From assembly GCA_030065855.1 (NCBI GenBank), contig JASJCT010000071.1, forward strand, positions 1 through 46,247: DNA of 46,247 bases, read 5' to 3'. The position numbers and the translations under genes were made by a program. Positions 7,824 to 15,962 of this stretch are shown here, one piece after another. The notes below the pieces were generated by a model. It saw only the letters and a program-made list of their open reading frames with translations, searched no databases and was not told where the DNA came from. Within the stretch, counting starts at the first letter, position 1. Each line of letters opens with the position of its first letter. This DNA is from Myxococcota bacterium. GTDB lineage: Bacteria > Myxococcota_A > Polyangia > JAAYKL01.

Positions 7824-10202
7824 CTAGCTCGGCTGTAAAAGGCTTAGTACTTGGTGAACCAACGGCATATCTAGGTTAATACTGCTCTGATTGCCCACAG
7901 AACGGCATCCACATCCAGTTGTGTCAGTATCAGTGTCAGTATCGGTGTCAGTGTCAGTATCAGTGTCAGTGTCAGTATCAGTGTCAGTGTCGGTATCGGT
8001 ATCGGTGTCAGTATCGGTGTCAGTGTCAGTATCGGTGTCAGTGTCAGTATCGGTGTCAGTGTCAGTATCGGTATCGGTGTCAGTGTCGGTATCAGTGTCA
8101 GTGTCAGTATCGGTGTCAGTGTCAGTGTCGGTATCGGTATCAGTGTCAGTGTCAGTGTCGGTATCGGTATCGGTATCAGTGTCAGTATCGGTGTCAGTGT
8201 CGGTGTCAGTGTCAGTGTCGGTATCGGTGTCAGTGTCGGTATCGGTACCAGTGTCAGTATCGGTGTCAGTGTCCGTATCCGAACCAGTGTCCGTGCCGGT
8301 GTCGGTGTCAGTGTCAGTATCGGTGTCAGTGTCAGTATCGGTGTCAGTGTCAGTATCAGTATCAGTGTCAGTGTCGGAGTCGGTATCGGAGCCGGTATCT
8401 GTATCGGAGCCGGTATCTGTATCGGATCCAGTGTCTGTATCGGATCCAGTGTCTGTATCGGTACCAGTGTCCGTATCAGAGTCGGTGTCCATGTCGGATC
8501 CAGTGTCAGTGTCGGTACCAGTTTCAGTATCAGTGTCAGTATCGGTATCGGTATCAGCGTCACCGCCGTCGACACCGCCGTCGATATTAATTTCTGTGCT
8601 GTTGTACGTAACGGTGACGTCAAACGATACGTCGTTATCAGGTGTATAGGCGTATACAGCCACTGAGTAGTCACCAGCACCCACTAACACACATTGTTCA
8701 TTGGCATAGGGGGTAATGGATCTACAATCATAGTTGGTATTAGAAGCTGTCTCATCTCTTTTGACATAAAGGTCGGCATCAAAGGTCCCAGTTGTGTAGA
8801 CTTTAATGAGTCCGTCTTGCCGAACTTCAAAAGGCCCGAAGTATTTCCACGTCTGTGGGCTGCTCGTATCCGTGTCATACGCCACGGTCCAATCCTCTCC
8901 TTCAAATCCAGGTGTGTAGATATTGTCTTCTTCACCTGAGACAACAGCGACTTGAGACGAGTGGATTTCCTCTAGAATTTGCTCGTAGTTTTGCGGGTCA
9001 TCAAAAGACATCAAAGCGTTGACAATCGCCATGGTACCGGGCGTATTTGCAAAAAAATAGGCAGGCATGGCGTTTGTAAACATATCTAAGTAAAGGCTCC
9101 CCAGTGGGTCATCGGGATTCACTGCAGCGTGGGCCTCTGCAAGGGATGAATCGATGTATGCAAACGTATCGCAGCCGTTCACCAAGACAATAGCGTATTG
9201 ATCCCGAACCCATTTTCCTTCGCCTGCAAGGATTTCAATATTGGCACCCAAGCCAGAGTGCCCGTTATAGGTAATAAAATCCATTGCAGCTGAAAGACTT
9301 TCGTATTTTTCAAAGAAATCATTGCCAGCCGACCCTAGGCTCGGGACAACAAAGGCGTTGACCACCACGCGGCGCTGGCCTGGCAAAAAGCCGCGCAGCT
9401 CCACATCTGTTACAGCAGGAGCGGGTACGGTCGGATAGCTGGATCCACTGATTTCCAAATCCGGTGGTATGGTCTGTAAGTTATATGGTTCCAGCATCTC
9501 AGCGATTCTGTAGACAAACTGGTTAAACCCCCTGTATCCAAAATCGTATTCATCCCCATTGACTTCGTTCTTCCCATAAATGGCTGTGATGCGAAGGGTG
9601 TCATCCTCCCAGACCTTGTGATACTCGGGGTACTTGCCGTTCGTTACATCTGGGTTTTCAGTGAGTTGCGCCTCCATGGCCACGATGTCCACGTCGTCAA
9701 GGCTACAGCTGGGATACTCCGGGCGATAGTAGTACCAAGCACTACCCGTTGTAACGTCGTGGTCTCCTGGATCCTCCATACAAGTGGTTTTGTATTTTTC
9801 CACAAACGCCGATAGTCCGTCGGCATCCATCACCCTGGGAAGAAGAAACGTATAGGTCTCGGGAACAGTACTCCTCCCCCAGGCGACGACCATCTTTGCG
9901 TGATAACTCACCGTGTTGCCTGAAACGACCACGTTCGTGATCTCCACAGCATCCAGACGGCCCACTGAGTTTCGATAGTTCAGCTGTCCAACTGTATAGC
10001 GGATTTGGCGATTGATGTTGTTCAACGCACTGCCGCTTGACGCCTCGAGCCATCCATCCCATTCGAAATCGTAAAAATCCGCCACCACACTGGTGAGCGC
10101 TTGTTGGTCATCGCCAAAAAGCCATGATCTGTCATTGTTTCCGCATCCGATAACTAAGACAAATACCAAACTCCATCTAAATTTCTTAAAATTAACCTGC
10201 AT
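7824..10202 (-). CDS. Asp-Thr-rich lipoprotein, caspase-like peptidase candidate with PPC-like domain
   Basis: 792 residues; GGAGGGG lies about 7 nt before the ATG. A signal peptide ends in VIGC (Cys20). The middle contains YNGHSG (His315) and LVNGCDTF (Cys344), the His...Cys arrangement of clan CD peptidases (caspase, gingipain and clostripain folds), at a spacing similar to gingipains. Around residues 440-540 lies a stretch like the bacterial pre-peptidase C-terminal (PPC) beta-sandwich (GPFEVRQDGLIKVYTTG and DFDVTVTY-like strands). About 215 residues (547-761) are nearly pure Asp-Thr. The tail carries TGCGCRS (Cys764, Cys766), as at the start of MYXO-CTERM sorting signals, but no membrane segment or Arg cluster follows. 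I infer a surface peptidase or peptidase-like protein on a stalk; activity is unproven. Confidence 0.72.
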   Translation of the reverse strand: MQVNFKKFRWSLVFVLVIGCGNNDRSWLFGDDQQALTSVVADFYDFEWDGWLEASSGSALNNINRQIRYTVGQLNYRNSVGRLDAVEITNVVVSGNTVSYHAKMVVAWGRSTVPETYTFLLPRVMDADGLSAFVEKYKTTCMEDPGDHDVTTGSAWYYYRPEYPSCSLDDVDIVAMEAQLTENPDVTNGKYPEYHKVWEDDTLRITAIYGKNEVNGDEYDFGYRGFNQFVYRIAEMLEPYNLQTIPPDLEISGSSYPTVPAPAVTDVELRGFLPGQRRVVVNAFVVPSLGSAGNDFFEKYESLSAAMDFITYNGHSGLGANIEILAGEGKWVRDQYAIVLVNGCDTFAYIDSSLAEAHAAVNPDDPLGSLYLDMFTNAMPAYFFANTPGTMAIVNALMSFDDPQNYEQILEEIHSSQVAVVSGEEDNIYTPGFEGEDWTVAYDTDTSSPQTWKYFGPFEVRQDGLIKVYTTGTFDADLYVKRDETASNTNYDCRSITPYANEQCVLVGAGDYSVAVYAYTPDNDVSFDVTVTYNSTEINIDGGVDGGDADTDTDTDTDTETGTDTDTGSDMDTDSDTDTGTDTDTGSDTDTGSDTDTGSDTDTGSDTDSDTDTDTDTDTDTDTDTDTDTDTDTDTGTDTGSDTDTDTDTDTGTDTDTDTDTDTDTDTDTDTDTDTDTDTDTDTDTDTDTDTDTDTDTDTDTDTDTDTDTDTDTDTDTDTDTDTDTDTDTDTDTDTDTDTDTDTDTDTDTDTDTDTDTDTDTTGCGCRSVGNQSSINLDMPLVHQVLSLLQPS
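7917..8560 (-). repeat. Long GACACx/GATACx hexanucleotide microsatellite
   Basis: About 640 bp of imperfect hexamers encoding the (Asp-Thr)n stalk on the minus strand. Synonymous variation (GAC/GAT, ACC/ACT/ACA/ACG) shows selection for the peptide rather than fresh slippage alone. All other frames are also open here (Val-Ser, Tyr-Gln-Cys, Ile-Pro-Thr repeats), which produces long spurious ORFs. Confidence 0.9.
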
Positions 10203-10402
10203 TTACCCCTCCTGTTGATGCCTATCCTCCGAGAGTAGGCGTCATAATGAAACAAACCGTCCTATTTCATTATCGATAAAGCACGTGAGATGAAAAATTA
10301 CAACTATATAAAATTTATTAAATGGGATTGGTCGCTAGGATACAGGGAAATAGGGCGTCGCAAACAGTAGTGTAGTGAAGATGGAGTGAAGTGGCGGTGG
10401 GG

Positions 10403-10810
10403 TCAGTCGCTGGTTACGGTGACGTTCGCCACGCCAGCCAAATTGGCAGCGTCCAGTACCTTGACCAGGGTTTGGTTTTGGGAATTCCTGTCTGCCTGTA
10501 CCAATACAGAGCTGTCCGGGTGCTTGGCGAGAATGCGTTGGATATTGGCGCGGACTGTCCGGGGGTCTACGACGCGATTTTCGATCCAAATCTGATCACT
10601 GGCATTGATAGAGACTAATATGGTGATTTTTTTACTAGAATCATCAATAATTTCGTCGTCTTGCTTGGGGCCCGGCTTGTCCACATCGATGCCGGATTCT
10701 TTAACAAAGGATGCCGTTACAATAAAGAAGATGAGCATGATGAACACGACATCTAGCATTGGGGTCAGATTGATTTCGTCTTCTTCCTCAGTCACAAACC
10801 TACGGCGCAT
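10403..10810 (-). CDS. exbD: ExbD/TolR-family biopolymer transport protein
   Basis: 135 residues with the standard ExbD/TolR plan. A short basic N-terminus is followed by NLTPMLDVVFIMLIFFIV, the single membrane helix carrying the proton-conducting Asp20, and then a periplasmic domain of about 95 residues (IWIENRVVD...DSSVLVQADR). ExbD works with ExbB/TolQ to couple proton motive force to TonB- or Tol-type envelope work. A GAGGAGG ribosome binding site lies about 6 nt before the ATG. No ExbB, TolQ or TonB gene is next to it here, so it is an orphan copy whose partner must be elsewhere. The 200-bp gap to 10202 shows nothing I can name. Confidence 0.93.
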   Translation of the reverse strand: MRRRFVTEEEDEINLTPMLDVVFIMLIFFIVTASFVKESGIDVDKPGPKQDDEIIDDSSKKITILVSINASDQIWIENRVVDPRTVRANIQRILAKHPDSSVLVQADRNSQNQTLVKVLDAANLAGVANVTVTSD

Positions 10811-10926
10811 GCCTTACCTCCTCTACTCTCATTGCCTTTTGCCATAATTGGCCTTTCTCCACAAGGGAAATGCGCATCTGTTCTATTCAATTCATCATCT
10901 TTGCCGTGTCTAATATGCGCGCTCGG

Positions 10927-10955
10927 TTGACCCTTCAGCCCAGCTCTTGTATGGA
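10927..10955 (+). promoter_or_regulatory. Candidate sigma70-type promoter for the beta-oxidation gene
   Basis: TTGACC (10927-10932) and TATGGA (10950-10955) are separated by exactly 17 bp and lie 43 bp before the ATG at 10999. The -10 box is a poor match, so this is tentative. Confidence 0.3.
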
Positions 10956-10998
10956 GCAAAAGAAAGTACTTTCAGTCTAGCCACACAGGGAGGAGCAA

Positions 10999-13041
10999 AT
11001 GGCAGCCCCAAGAAAAATAGGCATTATCGGCGCAGGAACCATGGGCAGCGGGATTGCCCAAAAAACAGCCCAATCCGGTCTCGATGTTATCCTGATGGAC
11101 CTAGAGCAAGCAGCGGTCGATCGGGGACTGGGCGGCATCGAAAAAATGCTCAACAAAGGCGTGGAGCGGGGGATTTTTAGGCCAGGCCAACCAGAGGCGA
11201 TTCTGGGTCGCATTAAGGGAACCACCAAACATGCAGACCTAAAAGATTGCGATCTCATCGTGGAGGCCGTGTTTGAGGACTTGGAGATTAAGCGCAACCT
11301 CTTTGCCGCACTCGAAGCACATGTTCGACCTGATACGGTGCTCGCCACGAACACATCTTCATTTAAAGTGGAGAAAGTAGCAGTTGGCCTTGCCCATCCT
11401 GAGCGGGTTATCGGCTTGCACTACTTCTTCCACCCTGCCCAGAATCGATTGCTTGAGGTCATCCCAGGGCCTCAGACATCCCCTAAGACCCTTGAAGCAG
11501 CGTGGGCATTTTGCGAGGCCACGGGTAAAACCGGCATTCATTCAGAAGATTCGCCAGGGTTTGTTGTCAATCGCTTCTTTGTGCCATGGGTTAACGAAAC
11601 AGTGCGCTTGCTGGAGCAGGGGGTGGCTGATCTACCCACTATCGAGGCCACCGCCAAAAAGCTGCTGGGCATCGGCATGGGCCCGTTTGAATTAATGAAC
11701 GTTACAGGCGTTCCAATTTCCCAACACGCTGCGAGCGGCTTGGCCTCTGAGCTCGGCCCGTTCTACGCGCCTTGTGACCGTTTGAAAGAACAGGTGAGCA
11801 GTGGGAAAGACTGGGATCTCAAAGGCGAGGCCACGGAAAAGGGAGCTGCGGATGTAGAAAAGCGCTACGTTGGGTTGGTCCTGATGGTGGCTGCAGCCCT
11901 CGTAGAGGAAGGTGTGTCGTCCATCGAGGACATAGATATTGGCGCCATGGTCGGGCTTCGCTGGAGAAGAGGGCCGTTTGCTCTTGCCAACAGCATTGGT
12001 GTTGAAAAAGCGGTCGCTGCTGCTGCTGAAGTTGCGGCAATGTACAATCTACCCCTGCCCAAAATGCTTGCCGAAAAAAAGGAGGACCTCAAGCCGTTCA
12101 ACATCAGGGCGGCCAACCTGAACATCAAAGACGGCATTGCCACGATCACGATGAATCGCCCAAATGCTATGAATGCCCTTGATCCAGATACGGTAGCCTC
12201 CCTTGCCGAAGCATTTGATACAGCTGCGGCTGATCCCGCGGTGACGGGCATTGTGTTGGAAGGTCGGGGCAAGGCATTTGTCGCAGGCGCAGACATCAAG
12301 TTCTTTATCAATGCAATCGATGCGGGTGACATTCCGCGCATTGTGGACTTTACTCGAACTGGACATGAGCTGTTTCTGAGAATCGATCAATGCACCAAGC
12401 CGGTGGTTGCGAGATTGAACGGCATGGCCCTTGGCGGTGGAGCGGAATTGGCGCTTGCCTGTGATGCCATTGTCGCCGACCAAGGCGCTGTCTTGGGATT
12501 TCCAGAGACCGGCATTGGTATCTATCCAGGCCTGGGCGGCACCCAGCGCCTGGCCAAGCGATGTGGCCTGGGTGTGGCCAGGTACCTCGTCTTTACCGGA
12601 GATATTGTCCCAGCTGCAAAGGCCGCATCGCTTGGGTTGGTCGACCGGGTTGCCCAGTCCGGTGAATCCGGGCAGGTGGTCCAGGCCTTGCTCAAAGAAG
12701 GCGTTGTAAAAGCCGGCACCGGTGCTGGAGAATTAGCAAATGCTGGCGAGGAAAAGGCAGCGTGTGAGGCGTTGTTTTCAGACCAAAACGTCGACAAATT
12801 CCTCAGCGGATCATTTGAGGCAACAGATAAATTTGGTGAAAAAGCAGCAAAGAAGATCAAATCCAAAGCCCCGATCGCCCTTAAATTGGCAAACGATCTC
12901 ATGAACCAGGCCCTTGCGCTCCCCATCGAAGCAGGCGTGGAAAAGGAACTGGCTGTCCTAGCCGATGTTTTTTCAACTGAAGATGCCAGAGAAGGCCTGG
13001 GCTCAGTGGGCAAGGCGCGTCCCCAATTCAAGGGGAAGTAG
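10999..13041 (+). CDS. 3-hydroxyacyl-CoA dehydrogenase / enoyl-CoA hydratase fusion (dehydrogenase first)
   Basis: 680 residues with a GGGAGGAG ribosome binding site. Residues 1-370 form a 3-hydroxyacyl-CoA dehydrogenase: Rossmann loop GAGTMG (11-16) and catalytic dyad His141-Glu153 with the family spacing of 12. Residues 375-680 form a crotonase domain. It has the oxyanion-hole segment GKAFVAGADIK and both catalytic glutamates, Glu483 (GGGAELALACD) and Glu503 (FPETGIGIYPGLGG). The protein should hydrate 2-enoyl-CoA and oxidise the 3-hydroxyacyl-CoA with NAD. The domain order is the reverse of FadB/FadJ and matches the type known from archaeal crotonyl-CoA hydratase/3-hydroxybutyryl-CoA dehydrogenases. 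No thiolase gene is adjacent. Confidence 0.93.
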   Translation: MAAPRKIGIIGAGTMGSGIAQKTAQSGLDVILMDLEQAAVDRGLGGIEKMLNKGVERGIFRPGQPEAILGRIKGTTKHADLKDCDLIVEAVFEDLEIKRNLFAALEAHVRPDTVLATNTSSFKVEKVAVGLAHPERVIGLHYFFHPAQNRLLEVIPGPQTSPKTLEAAWAFCEATGKTGIHSEDSPGFVVNRFFVPWVNETVRLLEQGVADLPTIEATAKKLLGIGMGPFELMNVTGVPISQHAASGLASELGPFYAPCDRLKEQVSSGKDWDLKGEATEKGAADVEKRYVGLVLMVAAALVEEGVSSIEDIDIGAMVGLRWRRGPFALANSIGVEKAVAAAAEVAAMYNLPLPKMLAEKKEDLKPFNIRAANLNIKDGIATITMNRPNAMNALDPDTVASLAEAFDTAAADPAVTGIVLEGRGKAFVAGADIKFFINAIDAGDIPRIVDFTRTGHELFLRIDQCTKPVVARLNGMALGGGAELALACDAIVADQGAVLGFPETGIGIYPGLGGTQRLAKRCGLGVARYLVFTGDIVPAAKAASLGLVDRVAQSGESGQVVQALLKEGVVKAGTGAGELANAGEEKAACEALFSDQNVDKFLSGSFEATDKFGEKAAKKIKSKAPIALKLANDLMNQALALPIEAGVEKELAVLADVFSTEDAREGLGSVGKARPQFKGK

Positions 13042-13103
13042 ATCGCTACAAAAACCGTAAATCATCTCCATCTATAAGCGCAGATTGGGCAATTGCGTGC
13101 ATT

Positions 13104-14060
13104 TCATTTTGAAATACGCTTGTGGGAGCTTTCTTTTCGAATGTTTGCTTGTACTTGGGAAGTCTGGTACAGAATCATGCCGAAACTACCTGACAATCGA
13201 ACAAAGAAACCAGGAACGCTGTAGTCGTCTCGAATACTGGATCCACTTCCGCCAAATGCCTGACCTAGCGTAAGCTTGGTAAAGTATATCGAATAGCGAC
13301 TATGGGAACGGGACATCATTGGAATCAATAGATCGATTCCCGCGATAATCAATGGCGTACCTGTTTTTCGATCCCGGCTGAGTTCGTCCCAATCAGAGTC
13401 GGGATTGCCGTTTCTCCATTCTTCTTGAACGACAATGTCATGGGTAATCAATGCGGCTGAAAGAAAGATGTTCAATAATGCAAAAGGAGAGGTTTCTTTG
13501 CCGATAAAAATGGAATACTGAACCGTTATCGGTAACCATTCCCAGTGCAAGTATCGCGTTCGTTCTTGTATCTTTTCCCATGCATCTGTCAATACGGCAT
13601 CGGTTTTTCTGGCCAGGCCACTGAACAGGTGGAGGCCCACTGAAAAATTCACCGGGAACGGATAGAAGACGTACTTCAATGCGCGAAAATATAACGCTTT
13701 TTGGTCGAAACCAAACTCGATGCCCACATCTCCCAGGGCGATGTCATGCAGCGGACGGTCTTTCTTGACTGGAAGCTCAAAGCCTTTCTTGATGCTCACA
13801 GATTTGCACTCGCAGTTGCCCATTGCTGCGGGTAGGACAGATAGTCTCAGGGCGGATTCGATCTCGTTTTTGTCGCGATTGTCTCTCTGCGCCATTTGCC
13901 GATAGCATTCAGATGACGTGTAATCACCAATATACTCGTCGTCACAGTAAAGTGCATATTCACCGGCAAGGCCAATTTGTGGCACTAGGCAGGTGAGGAA
14001 CATAAGACGTGCAATGAACGCAGATGGACAGCCCAGCGTGGCAATGAAATTGTTGATCAT
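13104..14060 (-). CDS. Exported envelope protein of unknown function, beside the mla operon
   Basis: 318 residues from the ATG at 14060; the frame extends to a TTG at 14099, but the ATG places a signal peptide (FIARLMFLTCLVPQIGLAGEY) properly at the N-terminus. The mature part has cysteines at the start (YCDDEYIGDYTSSECY, then CECK) and alternating amphipathic strands rich in Tyr, Phe and Trp, ending in strand-like segments (GFFVRLSGSFGMILYQ). That suggests an outer-membrane or periplasmic beta-structured protein. I do not recognise the family. It lies 84 bp downstream of mlaD on the same strand, so it may be the last gene of that operon and a lipid-transport partner. This is inference only. 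Confidence 0.6.
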   Translation of the reverse strand: MINNFIATLGCPSAFIARLMFLTCLVPQIGLAGEYALYCDDEYIGDYTSSECYRQMAQRDNRDKNEIESALRLSVLPAAMGNCECKSVSIKKGFELPVKKDRPLHDIALGDVGIEFGFDQKALYFRALKYVFYPFPVNFSVGLHLFSGLARKTDAVLTDAWEKIQERTRYLHWEWLPITVQYSIFIGKETSPFALLNIFLSAALITHDIVVQEEWRNGNPDSDWDELSRDRKTGTPLIIAGIDLLIPMMSRSHSRYSIYFTKLTLGQAFGGSGSSIRDDYSVPGFFVRLSGSFGMILYQTSQVQANIRKESSHKRISK

Positions 14061-14144
14061 TGTTATTTTTTCTATCAGAACGTCGTGAATGTCAAGCAAG
14101 CGGAAATGGCAGGGGCGTATAGGAATGGTAATCGCGCTTCTTTT

Positions 14145-15236
14145 TTAGTCCTTCTTTTTTAGTTCCCTTAGCACTTCGGCAGCTTCTTCGTCGAGGAGCC
14201 AGGTCTTTTGTAGCGCCCTGAGCACGATGACCGCCTCCCTCAACGCTGTAATCATGTCGTGGGACATCTCGGGGATGGTCGGGCCGATCTTGGCCATTTG
14301 ATTGGCCACGATAGCCATGTTGTCTACTAGTTTCTCTAGTTTTTCCGCGTCGGTAAGCTTTTCTAATGAGGTCAGCAGGCGATTGGTTCTGGGATCGTTT
14401 AGCAGCTTGTCCGCGCCTTTGAGGGCGCCGTTGAGATGACCGCTATCTGCCAGCAGTGTATCGAGTCTCTCTAACACGCCGTTTAACCGGCCGATAAGAC
14501 TGTTCATCTCATCTGGTTCGAACGTGCGCGCGACTGCACGCATGGCCTTGCGGGTGTTGGGGTCGTTGAATAGCTTGTTTGCCCCCTTAAATGTGCCTTT
14601 GACGTTCTGATCCACTAGCAGTTCCGTTAGGGGTTCGTCAATCTCGGCGAGTAGGTGGTTCAATCGCTCCATGCCCGGCCCCATCTGGTCAAAGGCCTCC
14701 ATCATCCGGATCAGTCGATTCTCCTCCTCGAGCTTGCCAAGGGTCACCTCCATCGCCGCGACCATGCGGTCAATGGTGGTGATGTATTGGCTGAGGTCCA
14801 GGTTGGACAGTGCATCGAGGATATCCGTGGGCTCGTTTGCGGTCAAGAGCGCGCCAGCCGGGAGTTCCTCTGCGATTTGCCTGCCAGAGACCAGGTGTAT
14901 CCGCTTCTCTCCGATGCCGAGCAATCGCTTTACCTCTGCGATGGTACCCATGCGTACACGGTGGGCATGGCGCTCGCGAATAAGCAGCTCCACGTCGATG
15001 CGATTGTCATCCATGATCACCATCTGACCCACCTCGCCCACTTCGATGCCCGATAAAAGCACTGGCGATCCCTTGCGGAGTCCATCTCCGTGAACCACGA
15101 GCGTGTGGAACGGAATCCTGGGCTCGAGCCATCGATTCTTAACTGCTGCGCCCACAATAAAAGCGACGATGCCGAGAAAGGCAAACACCATCAACAGTCC
15201 GGCCAGCCGCTCTTGATAGGAGAAGTGGATCTTCAT
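14145..15236 (-). CDS. mlaD: MlaD-family (MCE domain) lipid-transport substrate-binding protein
   Basis: 363 residues. A single N-terminal membrane helix (LAGLLMVFAFLGIVAFIVGA) is followed by an MCE domain (about 40-120) with the usual GDGLRKGSPVLLSGIEVGEV motif, and then a long helical tail. The tail has two similar segments (NVKGTFKGANKLFNDPNTRK near 215 and a GALKGADKLLNDPRTNR-like copy near 275), which suggests an internal duplication. MlaD-type proteins form a hexameric ring that carries phospholipids between the inner membrane permease and the outer membrane. It follows the degenerate ATPase gene by 21 bp in the order mlaE, ATPase, mlaD. Confidence 0.9.
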   Translation of the reverse strand: MKIHFSYQERLAGLLMVFAFLGIVAFIVGAAVKNRWLEPRIPFHTLVVHGDGLRKGSPVLLSGIEVGEVGQMVIMDDNRIDVELLIRERHAHRVRMGTIAEVKRLLGIGEKRIHLVSGRQIAEELPAGALLTANEPTDILDALSNLDLSQYITTIDRMVAAMEVTLGKLEEENRLIRMMEAFDQMGPGMERLNHLLAEIDEPLTELLVDQNVKGTFKGANKLFNDPNTRKAMRAVARTFEPDEMNSLIGRLNGVLERLDTLLADSGHLNGALKGADKLLNDPRTNRLLTSLEKLTDAEKLEKLVDNMAIVANQMAKIGPTIPEMSHDMITALREAVIVLRALQKTWLLDEEAAEVLRELKKKD

Positions 15237-15257
15237 GCCCGCGCCTTACCCATGCAT

Positions 15258-15962
15258 TTACACGACATCCTGTTTATTGTAGCGCACTATTTGCCCTCTG
15301 TGCGCTGCGAACCACGTTTCGAACCCAGGATTGGGACAAGGGAGGCAGATGGCCGTGGCCATGGGATGGGTTTCTTGTCGCTGTCTGAGTGCAGTCCAGC
15401 CAATCCCGCGTCCCTGGTCCATCTCCCAGTTGCCAATACCTTCGAGTACCAACCAATCTGGATTGAGCACGAGTGCCCGGGCCAAACAGGCGCGCCACCG
15501 CGTGGATCCGTCCATCTCATGGGGTTTAAGGTTCGCCACCCGTGTGAGACCAAAAGTATCGAGGGTTTCTGTCACCTGCCTGGCCTCATCCCTGGCTGAG
15601 AGCCCGGCGTGAATAGACACTGGTAGCGCGATGTTTTCTCTGACCGTTCGATTGGAGATGAGCCCGCCGTAGCTATGGACAAAACCAATGCGCGCCCGCA
15701 TGCGCAGGCGCGTCCTGTCGTCGCGTCTATAAATATCCTCTCCCAAAAGCTCCACTGTTCCCCTGAGCGGTTCGGACATGGTCGCGAGGATCCACGCCAG
15801 GGGACCAGAAGGGTCTAATGCGGCCTCTTTTTGATCTGGGACAAACGCGACCCACTCCCCGGAAAACACCTTGGTCGACCCTATCGACCAGGCATCCGGG
15901 CCAACGTCAAACCAGATGCCGTCGACTAGCTTTAGGATTTCAGCTGGTTGGCGTACGGTCAA
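15258..15962 (-). CDS. MlaF-like ABC protein with lost ATPase motifs (pseudo-ATPase)
   Basis: 234 residues from a TTG at 15962. This start overlaps the mlaE stop (TTGA) and has GGAGG 6 nt upstream. Its place between mlaE and mlaD and its general pattern (GEWVAFV, LRMRARIGFVHSYGG, TVRENIALPV, WRACLARALVLNPDWLVLEG) identify it as the ABC ATPase of the transporter. Every catalytic motif is altered, however. There is no GxxGxGKS/T Walker A, the Q-loop Gln is His, the signature LSGG reads MDGS, the Walker B LLLDEP reads LVLEGI, and the switch His is missing. The frame is intact and other frames do not restore the motifs, so this is a stable pseudo-ATPase rather than a frameshifted gene. A second, active subunit may be encoded elsewhere. 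Confidence 0.8.
   Translation of the reverse strand: MTVRQPAEILKLVDGIWFDVGPDAWSIGSTKVFSGEWVAFVPDQKEAALDPSGPLAWILATMSEPLRGTVELLGEDIYRRDDRTRLRMRARIGFVHSYGGLISNRTVRENIALPVSIHAGLSARDEARQVTETLDTFGLTRVANLKPHEMDGSTRWRACLARALVLNPDWLVLEGIGNWEMDQGRGIGWTALRQRQETHPMATAICLPCPNPGFETWFAAHRGQIVRYNKQDVV

Noticed and set aside
7891..8649. Long plus-strand ORFs of Val-Ser or Tyr-Gln-Cys repeats opposite the lipoprotein stalk
   Set aside because: They are antisense or frame-shifted readings of the hexanucleotide Asp-Thr repeat, which is stop-free in several frames; no ribosome binding site or non-repeat domain supports them.
14097..14099. TTG start for the envelope protein next to mlaD
   Set aside because: It would place 13 residues before the signal peptide without a ribosome binding site; the ATG at 14060 gives a normal signal peptide.
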